Positions 44,561 to 55,199 of a stretch of 56,286 bases of DNA are shown here, in pieces. Every line of letters begins with the position of its first letter. Position 1 is the stretch's first letter. Source of the DNA: Vitrella brassicaformis (lineage: Eukaryota; Sar; Vitrellaceae); the NCBI GenBank assembly GCA_001179505.1, contig CDMY01000268.1, forward strand, positions 85,555 through 141,840. The letters run 5' to 3'. Made by a program: the position numbers and the translations under genes. Below the pieces are notes generated by a model. It searched no databases. It had not been told where the DNA came from and saw only the letters and a list, made by a program, of their open reading frames with translations.

Positions 44561-47213
44561 CGACTGACGATGGCCGCTGAGTGCTGCTCGTCTCTGTGTG
44601 TGAGTGTGTGTGTGATGTGTCGGCCGATGTGTCGACGACTGACTGACTCGACTTAACTGAATCGCTTTGTCCCTCTCGTGGGCTGGCCGCCCTTTGTGTG
44701 CCGCGGAGTGAGGGCACGGCTGGCGTGGTTTGTATGTGAGCTTGTCAGTCAGTCTGGCTGGAGGAAGGTGCATGGTCACATCTCGTGGGGCTTTCTACTG
44801 GGTGTGTGATGGAAGAGAGAGAGATGGCACAATTGATGGACAGACAGAGTGATTTGGTTCGGTGCTGTGGTGTGCTGGCTGTCAGACTTCATGCGGAGAC
44901 CTCACACAGTGAGCGTTGATCATCACTCTCTGTGTGCGGTTGCCGTGTGGTGTCTGGCAGACTGACACCCCACACGTGAGGCACACAAAGGAAAGGCAAA
45001 GGCACAACTGAGACTCATAGTGCTGGCTGCTGTATGTGTGTGAGAGGGGGTGGCTGTCGTGTGTTGGTCGCTTTGTCAGTGTGCTCTCATACGAAGGTGT
45101 CGGTCTGAGCATCGTCATGCTTCTCCTGCTTACACTCCTCAGCGTGTCGGCCGATGAACGACAGACAAACAGACAGACAGACAGAGAGAAGGGACGATTG
45201 GCTGATTGGCTGCACAGAGAATCGCTGTGTGGTGCGGTGTTTGGGCTGCCGTCTGGCTGTGGGTTCGTCGTGTGGGACGGTTGTTCGCGAGAGTGTGTTA
45301 ATCTCTCGTCGGTGCATCCGTCACACACGGGCGGCCCACAGACAGACAGACAGACAGACAGACCGACACACACACACAGACACACCGATCTGTCCGTTCG
45401 GCTGATTGGGATGAGAGAGAGTGATCTGTTGTCGCCAGCTGTGGGTGGTTCCATGTATCCTCTCTCTCCCTTTGTGGGCATCTAAAGTGCCACCAGTCAA
45501 CTCTAGAGTATCAGCCCATATGTGGTGTCGGTGCTCTGGGGTTGCCGGGCGGCGACAGAGATGCCCACAGAGGAAGTCGACAGACACGCGCCAGTGCATT
45601 GTGATGATCCCATGTGCGATGATGATGTGAGCAGTGAGCACACTGACAGTGAGACGAACTCCCACACATCGATGTGTGTGTGCAGTAGTGCAGTGTATAG
45701 CTGAGAGATGTCAAGGCACACACACACACATGGATGAATGGATGGATCAGTGTGTGGACTGTCTTCTCTTACGCGTCGCTTGCGTGTGGGTGAGTGAGTC
45801 AAAGGGTGCTCGACACATCGGGGCTGACGTGGACGGGCCTGTGTCTGTTGGGTGTGGGTGCCTGGCGTACCGGTGAATGGACGCTGGATGGGCGACATCG
45901 TGGGAAGGAGAGAGAGAGGTTTGTTGGGTTCTTCTTTGGAGTGCCTGGCATCGTGTGTCGGTGTGCTGACTGTCTGCTGCACGGTGTGTACCTGACACAG
46001 TGAGTGTTCATTCTCACTCTCTGTGTGCGGTGGCCGTCGAGCGGCTCACAGACAGACACACACCATGCCACACACAGTGGCTGGCCGACTGCTGGTGCAG
46101 GTGGGTCACATTGGGTGGCCATGGATGGACTCCCTCTCTGTCTTTGTGATGTGTGATCGACGAGTGCATCGCATCGCATGTGAGGGTGTATTTTGGGTGG
46201 CTAAGTCTCTCTTGTGTGCCGACGGACGGGCGCGTGAATGAATGGAGGCCAAGTTCCTGTGTGTGTGTGGGGGTGTGGGTGTGTGGGAAGGAGAGATGAG
46301 GTGGGCTGAACCCATAAGTGAGAGAGACAGGATGTTTCTGTGTTGGTTTGCTGACTGTGATGTGCACCGCGGTCACCTGACGCATTGGGCGTTGATCATC
46401 GCTCTCTGTGTGGGGTGGCTGTCGGGCATCTCTCACACAGACCGACACAGCTGGGACAGTGCGGCTCATTGGGGTGTATGGGGGGAGGGGAGAATGCGGT
46501 CGCAACTTGACAATCTAATCAGTGCTGAATCAATGGGATGAGTTCACTCCACGGCCGTCACCCGCGGTACACACCGGCCGACACACTCCACCAGACAGTC
46601 ACCACGAGAGAGAGAGTTATGGCCGGCAGGTGAGTCAGCCAGGCAGCCAGACACACTCACACATCGGCCGCAGCGTCACTTCAAAATCGGCCGGCAGCCG
46701 ACCAGACTGCACCGCTCACACCCACACCCATCAGAGCCACGCCAGCCATTCGGTCACACAGCAGCAGCAGCTGGTCCACACAGTGAGCGGTGGGCGATGT
46801 GTCCTGAAGAACAAACCGATCGGCGACAGAGATGAATGACGACAGCCAGCACCCAACTTGAGATGCCCTCCGGACAACACACACACACACAGAGGGCAGG
46901 GCGACACTCAGCCACATGGCGACAGAGGGGATGTATCGCTGCGCACCCACCAGTGCGTGTTGGCTGATAGATCGGTCAGCCGCCGCCCTCCGCCTCAGCT
47001 GCGCCACCCTCACCTGCCCAAGGCACAGCACACACACAGCCATGACTGTGGTGGAGGTCGACGTGGGGGCCTCTGTGGTGTCTGCGGCTGTCTACCTCCG
47101 CTGCCCTCTCCGCTGCCGTCACCCTCATCGCCGTTGCCGTCATCGCCATCTGCACACACCCAGACCATCTTCCAAATCTATGCCACACACACAGAGAGAG
47201 GGCACGTCATCCG
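44561..47213. other. Repetitive, mostly gene-free region
   Basis: A roughly 50-60 bp motif (TGATCATCACTCTCTGTGTG-like, then a GGTGGCTGTC-like stretch) recurs near 44915, 46010 and 46390. CAGA, CACA and GTGT microsatellites are frequent. Between 46600 and 47200 both strands are open but no reading is compelling; one weak ORF is listed separately. I cannot support further genes. Confidence 0.4.
45117..45485 (+). CDS. Weak candidate: small secreted ORF
   Basis: ATG 45117 opens a 122-codon frame starting MLLLLTLLSVSADER, a good signal-peptide profile, followed by four clustered Cys (LCGAVFGLPSGCGFVVWDG). Large parts are translations of CAGA/CACA microsatellite, so it may be spurious or contain introns. 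Listed only because neighbouring short genes also carry signal peptides. Confidence 0.25.
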   Translation: MLLLLTLLSVSADERQTNRQTDREKGRLADWLHRESLCGAVFGLPSGCGFVVWDGCSRECVNLSSVHPSHTGGPQTDRQTDRPTHTHRHTDLSVRLIGMRESDLLSPAVGGSMYPLSPFVGI

Positions 47214-47510
47214 TCAATCCATCCGATGAATGTTTGAGTGTGTCCCTCTCTGTATCTGCACCATTGTCATTCCCCTGTTGCTGCTCTGCTGCTGCTGCTG
47301 ATGCTGCTGTTGCTGCTGTTGTTGTTGTTGTTTTTGTATTTGTCCGTCGAATACGAATGGCGCCACCACCCCCAACGCCACGCGAGCCAGCTGAGTGGTG
47401 ACAGGGAAGCGGTCCTTGAACAAACCGCTCTCACACACAGCCGCCTCAGTGGCCCAGACGTACACACAGGCTGCAGCCACGGGAAAGAAGAATGCTCGAC
47501 ATTTGAGCAT
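47214..47510 (-). CDS. Poly-Gln-containing ORF (uncertain)
   Basis: From ATG 47510, MLKCRAFFFPVAAACVYVW to LARVALGVVAPFVFDGQI has two hydrophobic stretches, then a poly-Gln tract encoded by mixed CAA/CAG around 47283-47337. The reading frame ends at 47214, but an intron starting near 47248 could join it to frames at 47157-46700. Mixed CAA/CAG use suggests a selected Gln tract and not a pure slippage repeat. Confidence 0.35.
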   Translation of the reverse strand: MLKCRAFFFPVAAACVYVWATEAAVCESGLFKDRFPVTTQLARVALGVVAPFVFDGQIQKQQQQQQQQQHQQQQQSSNRGMTMVQIQRGTHSNIHRMD

Positions 47511-47771
47511 CAATCAATACTCCCTCTCTCCATGTCATTCACCCTCACCGTTATTGTTTCCCGATCTGCTGATGCCAATATATGCGACGAAGGGGTGGCT
47601 GCTGTCGGTGAGCACCAGCCATCGCCAGCCACCATGTGTCCCGGCCAGCCATTGTGGTCGTGCAGCCGGCCAGCGGTGTATGGGGCGACTCGGTGAGGAG
47701 GCGATTCAAACGGCCACCACCGACACCCCTGAATAGACAGACAGACGCAAAAGATTTGTAGTATTCCCCTC

Positions 47772-48651
47772 TCAGCCCATTGATTCCATTAGTGTGTTAC
47801 CTGTTGAGTGCAGTCCATGTGTAATTGGTCTGGTGAGTCTCTTCGAAGTGGTGGCAAACGACGACACTGACGCATCGATGAACCCCTGGCCACCGAATGA
47901 CACCCATCGGCCGTTGTCGGTCGAGTACTCGATGCTGTTGCGCACCGGTGGGTCGTGTGGCTGCCGGTGCTGCTGGTACAGATGGCCGGCAGGGAGGGGC
48001 GGGTCGACCTGCAGCTCGAAGTTGGGCTCGTCGATGATGGCCCGCACCTCACCGTTGCCTTGATGAAACAGCTGCAAGCAGCTGCCGTCACTGAAGTGGA
48101 TGTAGCGGCCGACCATCTTGAGCTGCGCCAACACACGGGGGGCCGACATATACGCCTACACACACGACCACACACAGACAGAGAGAGAGAGAGAGAATGA
48201 GGCCCTCTTCCTCCGTCCCGTCCCCTCCCCGCCCGTCCGTTTGCTGGCTCACCATTATGTTTGCGTGTGTGTTGATGTCAGCCCCACTGAGGGTCACAGG
48301 CAGCTCACAGTTGCCGCACTGCCCCGCCAGCTCAATCACCTCGGCCATCTCGCCCCAGTCCCCCTCCTCCACCACACACACAGCCGCCAGCAGATCATGT
48401 GTGCCGAACCGGTCGTCGTCGAACCGCAGCAGCTGCACTTGCTGCCCATTCACATTCGCCCGCCGCAGCCCCTCCTGTGAGCCCAGCGAGTGGCTGAGCC
48501 GATCTCTCAGCTGAGTTTCTCCGAAGAGCTCACTGAGCCACGTGCAGGTGGCCCTCAGCCGTACGACGTCCTTGAGGCTGAGAAGGTAGCGGCTCCTCCG
48601 GCCCACACACACATATGACACGGGGTGCTGCAGCTGCTCGTGGTGCTGCAT
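47772..48651 (-). CDS. F-box-like protein
   Basis: Exons 48253-48651 and 47772-48155 sum to 783 nt, a 260-codon frame plus TGA. The intron starts GTGAGC and ends GTGTGTGTAG. Residues about 18-45 (YLLSLKDVVRLRATCTWLSE) match the F-box pattern L-x-x-V-x-x-L-R-x-T-C-x-x-L, so an SCF substrate-adaptor role is plausible. The remainder (VQLLRFDDDRFGTHDLLAAV; MVGRYIHFSDGSCLQLF; SIEYSTDNGRWVSFGGQGF) is predicted beta-rich and unrecognised. A donor-like CAG|GTAACA near 47804 might indicate another exon downstream, in which case the C-terminus differs. Confidence 0.6.
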
Positions 48652-49087
48652 GGGATGGATGGGTCAAGACGGTCAGATGAGTGAGGCGCTCGACGAGAGG
48701 CTGCACAGAGCGACAGGGCCGACAGGTGGTTATGTCCATCAAGCATGCTGCTCACAGATCTGTGTGCTGCTCACCTCGTTCGATGCTCAGATGGACAGAT
48801 CAGAGAGAGGTCAATGATCTACCACCACCACCACCACCACCAGCGGCAGATGAGGAGGCCGCCATCGCTCCTCAGCCACACTGCACCGATGGGCCGACAG
48901 ACAGACAGACAGACAGAAAGACAGACAGAAAGGCCAACGCATTCATTGAGGCCAGTGGATGAGCGCATCACTCAGTCAGTGAGCCAGTGAGTGTTGGGCC
49001 TCCCTCACCTCCGATGTCTGTCAGCTCAACGGCCCACCGGAGCAGTCGACAAGGCGCACAAACAAAACGCCGCACTTTGGCCTCTCG
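48652..49087. other. Intergenic region
   Basis: No gene supported. It contains (ACC)7 at 48821-48842 and a CAGA microsatellite at about 48896-48930. Confidence 0.5.
48821..48842. repeat. (ACC)7 microsatellite
   Basis: Perfect trinucleotide run in non-coding DNA upstream of the F-box-like gene. Confidence 0.8.
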
Positions 49088-49309
49088 TGGGGCTGTAGGG
49101 TAACAAACCCTTTGACCCCTCGTCCGTCAAACCCTCCGGCTCTTTCGGTGCGCAGCCCTCCTGACGGCTGTGTGCTGAGATCTGTCGTCCTTTGGCGTCC
49201 ACTTTGCCTTAATTGTCAGCTGAGGTCGGCGACACTCACGCACACACACGTGGCGAGTCAATGAGGTCAGTGAGTGAGTGAGTGAGGGACAAACGCCTCG
49301 AGCATCGCC
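49088..49309 (+). promoter_or_regulatory. Duplicated 5' flank, copy 2
   Basis: Near copy of 44011-44230 ending CGCCTCGAGCATCGCC directly before the ATG at 49310. Differences from copy 1 are small indels (for example an extra CGTC after CCCCT and a GAGT repeat near 49270). Confidence 0.65.
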
Positions 49310-51183
49310 ATGTGTCTCGCGTTGGCAGGTGTGATAATATCTGCTGCGTACATTGCTCTGGCAAGGATTGCTCTCAGTCTATTTACGTGCAAAAAGGTGC
49401 CCCTGTATGTGCGTGCACCGCGCACACACACACACTGGATACATATATGAATGCGCGGTGCACGCACATGCAGCATCCATCCGGCCAATGGACCATCAAG
49501 GCATTCCCTGAAGTGTTGTGTAGAGGTAACACCCTCATTCCACAAATCATGTGCACGATTGTATGCGCGGGTCCATTTCCTTCGCACACACAGGCAATCG
49601 CTTCGCCTCTGTGTTGCCGTTTGGTGTCATCGCCATCATTCTGTACCCAATCGGCATACTGCTCTGGTTCGGGGGCGTCTGCATACGCGTAAGTGTCTAT
49701 CCATGGCGGACACTCTCACACGGACATACTTCCAGAAATGCACTCTTGCACAGGCCCCGTACCGCTTCGATGACGTGAGATTCCGCACTCGGTGAGCAGA
49801 GCAACTGACAAATATGCGCACCGTCTATGCGTCCCTGCATTTTTATCTGTACGTGTGCGTATGTGTGTAGTTACAAGTTCCTTTTGTATCGGTTCACGCC
49901 CGACAAGTACTGGTGGGGCGTAGTCATACTCGCAAGGTGCGTGGATGGCTCCATGTGCATGCATTGTGAGGATGGTGTATATGGGGCTGTCTCGTCTGTC
50001 TGCAGAAACATGCTGCTGACGCTAGCAGCAGTGATCTTCCCATCCGATGGCTACGCGCAGGTCGGTCTCTGGTTGCTACGCACACACAGGGGGCATATGG
50101 ATGTGCGTATACGTATGCAGGTGTACTACACGGCAGCGGTGCTAATCGTGAGTGTCGTCATGCAAGTAAGGACGCTACGCCTACACACACGGCAACAGCA
50201 GACACGCAGCTCCACACACACACATGCACACGCAGGTGTATCACATGCCCTTTCGCGACCCGCGCAACAACTACCTGGACATGATCCTCACCATGAGTAC
50301 GGGCACCCATCCATCAATCCATCCAACCACACGCACATGCATGTCTCCACCTTGTGTGTGTGTGCAGTCACGCTGTTCATCATAGTGGTGGGGGTCTTCT
50401 TCATCGACTCGCAAGACCGCAAACCTGAGGCATACGCAATCGTGCTGACCGTCTCTGTCGCGCTTGCCGTGTTCGCTGTGCTGGTACGCACTGATGGACG
50501 GATGTGTCGGGGTATGGACACGGATGTGTATACAGGTGACGATTGGTTTGTCTCTGTTTGACGCCATTCACCAAGACAAGCTCAACACGGCCGAGACAAT
50601 GAGAGTCAGCGCACATACAAGAGGGAGAGAGAGGGAGACAAAGCCGGATGAGAATAATCATCTCTACGTGTCCGTCGTTACTGTCGATGAGTCCAGGCGT
50701 ACCGGTATGTGCGTGACATGAAGGTGATCGCCTCCTTGTTCAAGGAGGAGAGGCAGGAAGAGCTCCTGCACTTCTTCTACGACCTCACTTACAAAGAGAA
50801 AGCTACCATGGAAGTACGTGAGCACTGCACTCATCTATGTCGATGTGTCTGTGCATCTCTATCTCTCTTTCTGTCTGTCTGTGTGCAGAATTCCCTGTCT
50901 CTGCTGCACGGCGAGTTTTCTCTGCTCTATAAGGAGGCCAACGACGAGAGACGGAACCTGCTCAGACAGACCACTGAGTGGGGGAGCCACACGGACACCT
51001 GAGAATCCACACTCACATGCCTGTTTGTCTATGGTGTAGGCCGTCTCACTTCCGCACGCTCAAGTCACACATTCGCCACGCATACACACAAGGAATGGGT
51101 ACGAGCACACCAACCTTTGGACACACACATGAGTGTTCACCTCTCTCTCTGTCTCAGGCCTCAAGTGTCATGACGCGCAATAA
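49310..51183 (+). CDS. Multi-pass membrane protein (TRP/GCC2-type C-terminal region-like)
   Basis: About 13 exons, including 49594-49688, 49754-49791, 49871-49936, 50006-50060, 50121-50165, 50236-50296, 50368-50483, 50536-50604, 50697-50813, 50889-50977 and 51040-51098. About six hydrophobic segments: ALAGVIISAAYIALARIAL; FGVIAIILYPIGILLWFGG; YWWGVVILARNMLLTLAAV; YYTAAVLIVSVVMQV; TLFIIVVGVFFI; YAIVLTVSVALAVFAVLV. The pattern YKFLLYRFTPDKYWWGVV, then an R-N-M-L-L helix, then MPFRDPRNNYLDMI resembles the membrane region of large protist cysteine-rich membrane proteins. The cytosolic tail is charged (FKEERQEELLHFFYDLTYKE). Splicing at 51098 puts TAA at 51181-51183, overlapping an AATAAA; an alternative frame runs to 51262. 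Exon 1 to 2 phase is uncertain. Confidence 0.65.
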
Positions 51184-51637
51184 AGACGGCGCAAGAGCGC
51201 ACATGGCGCGAATGAGAGGGGCACGGCCATCGGTTTCAGTCACTGACGATGGTGCTGCTTGATGCGCGGCGATGGACATTGGGACATCTCACCTGCAGCA
51301 CGGAACACACACACAGAGAGAGGGGTGGTCGTGTCTGTGTTCCCGACTCATCATCGTGCTTACCTTAGTGTTTGCCTGCCCGCTGGGCACTCGGCACGCC
51401 TCACGGTGCCTCAGATCTGCCCCCCAGCGCGATCTGCACATGCGAGCTCAAGTGAAGATTGCATCGCCAAAAACACGGCATCTCTTCCATTGGATGGCTA
51501 AACGATAGTGTCAGAGGCCATGCGTCAGTTCCTGCAGCTTATCCTGTGGATGCGACCCCATTGTACGCCTTGAGAGCCGTCCTGGCCACTCGCCGGCGGC
51601 CAGCAAAGAGCAGCAGCGTCAGCGCGGCTCTCAAAGG
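51184..51637. other. Intergenic region
   Basis: No convincing gene. A short plus frame from ATG 51272 includes a hydrophobic stretch (LIIVLTLVFACPLG), but its start overlaps CACA/GAGA repeat sequence. Confidence 0.4.
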
Positions 51638-52003
51638 ATGCCATCGGCCCTCTCCCCCGCCCTGCTGTGGCTCTTCCTTCCCATTGCGTCATCTCGGCAT
51701 CTCGAAAACACCACAGACCCGCTGCCCTCCTCCAGCACGCCCCGGTTCATTCTGTATCTCATCTATGGCAACGATCTGCCGCCGATGCAGTCGTTCGGGC
51801 AGAACGCCGCCAACCTGGCGTTCATTTTGGCGAACGAGGCGCCTTTGCCGGACTGCGATAAGCGGTGGCTGGTCAACAGGATCGTCAACCAGACGGAGAG
51901 GGACAAGATCATGGGTTTGTTTCGAGGATGTGATCTTCTGTCATATAGAGACAGATCTGTCCGACCGATTCGCTCGCTGATATCTGCAGGGATCACCACG
52001 TAG
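51638..52003 (+). CDS. Short secreted, glycosyltransferase-like N-terminal fragment
   Basis: ATG 51638; signal peptide MPSALSPALLWLFLPIASS. The body FILYLIYGNDLPPMQSFGQN and KRWLVNRIVNQTERDKIMGL resembles the conserved start of some nucleotide-sugar/glycosyltransferase-like proteins with an R-x-x-L-N-R-I-V-D motif (family recall, not verified). A 75-nt stretch 51915-51989 has GT...CAG ends and is probably an intron; spliced or not, TAG at 52001-52003 ends the frame. At about 97-121 residues it is far shorter than an enzyme, so it is likely truncated or continues in an exon I cannot see. Confidence 0.4.
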   Translation: MPSALSPALLWLFLPIASSRHLENTTDPLPSSSTPRFILYLIYGNDLPPMQSFGQNAANLAFILANEAPLPDCDKRWLVNRIVNQTERDKIMGLFRGCDLLSYRDRSVRPIRSLISAGITT

Positions 52004-52449
52004 GCGAGCGGAGCTGCTTGTGCATGTGTACAGCTGCTGTGTTGCCTTCTCAGTTCATTTGCGGCCCGAGTGCGTGACTGATATGCAGTCAAGTTTAAAG
52101 TGGTATAGCCATCGTTCATTCCATGAAGGCTTGAAGGTCACAACCGACAGCCAGCTTGGTAACACAGACGACATCCACCGATCACGACATGCACAGAAGG
52201 CTACGTGAACGAATGCGTCACTGCCCGACCACCTCGCTCGGCAGGAGTACGCTTTGAAAGAATACGAGGGAGGAGATGCAGATGTGATGCCTACCGAATG
52301 ACATCTCACACACACGTCATGTGCGAAACACGGCAAAGTGTCTCGTGCAGCGCTCAGTGAGACACACGCGCACGCACACACACGTAGACCACACGAGACG
52401 GATCGATAAAAAAAGACACCCATGTGGAAACACTTACCGCCAGGCGTTT
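52004..52449. other. Intergenic region
   Basis: No supported gene. CACA/GCGC-rich near 52360-52385. Small minus-strand frames extend from the degraded TLDc array. Confidence 0.4.
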
Positions 52450-53593
52450 TTCCCACGTGTAGCACCTCCATCTCGTCACCCATGAACCTATACGATCCAC
52501 CCAACAGAGCATCGCCCAAGTAACCCCTCTCTCCCGTGTATCCAGCAGGTGTTCGTCCACCGTCATTGCCACTCCAACCCAACTCCAGTCGCCGATCGAT
52601 CCCTAGACTCGCACCACTGCATATCGCATATACCCAGACCACACGACATATCGATAAAATACACCACATCCAGCAGCAATGTCGACGACAGAAGCCACAT
52701 ACAGCCAGGCACATCCCTGTCCCTCCCTCGCTGCCCCGTCAAGTGCAGCACCTCTATCTCGTCAGCAACGAATCGCTGCGACCCACCCAACACTGCATCG
52801 CCATCATCATCCGTCTCCCCCGTGTAGCCCTCAGGAACCCATACGCTGGGGATGTACTGATAGCACCTCTGGATGTCGGCTGCAGGCCGGCCACTGCCAT
52901 GGCGGCCCCAACCCAGACGCAGATGCGCACCGATCAACGCATTAGCACCAAACACATCTCCCTCCCTCCCCGCCACCTCACATGTATAGCCCGCAGGCAC
53001 ACCCCCGCTGTTGGTCCACTGATGGCAGCTGCGGGTGTCGGCAACAGGCCGGCCGCCAAAAAGGCTACCATAGCTACCCAGATAGCCCAGCGGCCCTCCC
53101 TCTTCGCCACGTGCACAAACTGCACACAATGTGAGATGTCGATCTTGGTCGGTGTGGCCGAAAAACCACACATCACACTCATACTCGCCACCCATTCCCC
53201 TCACTTAGTCCATCACGTGCAGCACCTCTATCTCCTCCACCATAAACTCACGCGACCCACCCAACACCGCATCGCCAATGCTGTTCCTCACTCTCATGAA
53301 GCCCGCAGGCATATAGTCGCTGCCGGTCCACTGATAGCAGCTGCGGATGTTGGCTGCAGGCCGGCCGCCGTAGCCAGCATACCCTAACAACAGACGCCCG
53401 TGGATAGTCAGACTCGCACCATACACACTTCCTCCCTCCCCGCCACCAGCACATTCACATAGTGATCCATTCGGGGGATGTCGATCTTGGTGGGTGTGGG
53501 GAAGTGGCCGGTCAGGGAGAAAAACCACAGAACACAGCGGTAGAAATGGCTCTCGGTCGGATTGTCGGGCAGCTGGATGCCCACCGCTGTATA
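52450..53593 (-). pseudogene. Degenerate tandem TLDc array
   Basis: Three successive TLDc pieces are visible. About 53590-53210 (VGIQLPDNPTESHFYRC, WFFSLTGHF, then after a frame change GSVYGASLTIHGRLLLGY, ending EFMVEEIEVLHV). About 53204-52690 (ECDVWFF, ADIQRCYQYIPSVWVPEGYT, GGSQRFVADEIEVLHL). About 52640-52460 (LGWSGNDGGRTPAGYTGER, GGSYRFMGDEMEVLHV). At least one frameshift (about 53440) breaks VAGRE from GSVYG. The first piece lacks its N-terminal half, replaced by retroelement sequence at about 53594. These domains are more diverged than those at 14-39 kb. No intact gene. Confidence 0.65.
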
Positions 53594-54930
53594 TCTTCAA
53601 CGAATTGTGCTTCATCAGCTCCACAGACAAGAGCTGGCTCCAATGGTTGATGACGCTCTCACGGAAGACTCCATTGTCGACAGCAAAGATCGCCGCCGGG
53701 CGGGGCTTGCGCTTGGCGAGCATCTTCAGGAATTCCGGGGTCTTCTCTTCCCACCTTCCGAATGTCTCTGCAGCGAGGGGGACGAAGCGAAAGCCGGCCG
53801 CTCGCGCGGCAGGGCCGTACTTGTCGATCTTGTCCTTCTCCGTGAGTGCTGCTGCTTTGCCACCCGCAGTTGCGCACCACGCCGATTCACCGTCCGGTGG
53901 AAAGGGATAGTGGAGGCGTCAGGGCGGTAGGGGTGGGTAATGGTGATATTGAGGAGATAGTCCTGGCGGTCGATCACACAGCAAATGTCCATGCGCTGAC
54001 TGTTGAGGTCGCTGTCGAGCGGCGTAATGCCGAGGTTGTGTAGGGCGCTTCAACGTTGGAGGGGACGTCCGCCTCCACCAGGATCTGGACCAACAGGTTG
54101 CGCATGTTGTTATGTCTCAGAATCCGCTCGCGACCAGTGTGGCAGACGAAGTAGTGATCGTCAAAGTCGTCGACCTTCCCATCGCAGGGGAGGAAAAATG
54201 GGGGGGCTACCGCTGACGAGCCGTCGAAAGCAGGGGCTACCGTTTGGATCCAGGGTAGGTCAAGGAAGGCTGTAGGCCCGCCTTGAGGTATCCACGGGGC
54301 AGCTCGGAAGTGGTTGAGGACGTCGGTTGCCGTCATTCCGACCGAACCCACAAAGGGTACACACGCAATCGTCACTGTCAAGATGAGGCCGAAACCTCCC
54401 AGGCGGTTAGGCAGCTAGACTTACGCCGACACCGACTCAGGGAAGTCGCTGTGGAAACGAAAGATGCGCCTGAAAGCGGTGATAATGGCGGCGTCATGTC
54501 GCTCGGCGGATGGCATAGAGTTGTCGGAGCCAGGGGGAAGGAGGCGCAGCCAATAGTTCAATCGGGATGATGCGTAGTAGCGGAGGAGTAGGCCCGATCC
54601 TGGCAGACCCATCTAAGCGAACATCACGATGGCCTCAAGCGGTGGCTTGTGGCCGTCGAGTATCTTATCCAGGCCGCGCCGGACGGAAGGGGTGGTGCCA
54701 AGGGGACAGCCGAGGACGGTAATGCCTTCCGCAGAGCACTCGGCACCAGACGCGGCGATCTCGGCAGGAACGTCAGAGGGTTGCTGCCAGCGAGGGCTCC
54801 AGGCAGCGCTCTTATCTCGTCGCAGCTTCAGCTTCTTCTCCGCCAGGAGCCCCTTCGCTCTGTCCACGTATCTCGTCTCACGTATCTCGTACACATGGCC
54901 ATCACACGCTGACTGATTGCCTGTCTTGTT
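53594..54930 (-). mobile_element. 5'-truncated non-LTR (LINE) retrotransposon remnant
   Basis: Minus-strand fragments in changing frames, in the order expected for the 3' half of a LINE ORF: DKSAAWSPRW and AEGITVLGCPLGTTPSVRRG (post-catalytic RT segment), LNYWLRLLPPGSDN (thumb-like), WIQTVAPAFDG, VCHTGRERILRHNNMRN, then ICCVIDRQDYLLNITITHPY, KYGPAARAAGFRFVPLAAET-FGRW, and WSQLLSVELMKHNSLKIY at the C-terminus. The catalytic FADD-bearing palm is absent. Stops and frame changes show decay. It ends at the junction with the TLDc pseudogene at about 53594. Confidence 0.65.
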
Positions 54931-55199
54931 CCTCGCTCTCGGTGTCTACCTACATACTCTCAGGCTTGCGAGTGGGCAGGGGATGCGTCTCGCCCGTGTG
55001 CATGTGCGTGTTTTCATCGCCAACGTTGCCACCGCTGACAGGTCCGGCCACCGGCTCTGTACCTGCTGCTGCCGCTGCTCTATTCGTTGGTATGCTGGGG
55101 GCAATTGTCGGTGCTGCTGAGGTGATGGTCTCACACAGATACATTCATGCCCCCAATGATTGAATCGGTTATTTCTCGGCTGTTTCTCCTCCTTTTCGG
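54931..55199. other. Spacer between oppositely oriented LINE fragments
   Basis: A plus frame ending at 55163 reads AAAAALFVGMLGAIVGAAEV then a stop; it could be a stray membrane exon but lacks context. Nothing else supported. Confidence 0.3.

Noticed and set aside
46681-47229. Overlapping long frames on both strands
   Set aside because: Neither strand gives a coherent exon chain or a recognisable domain; composition is dominated by CA/CT-rich sequence.
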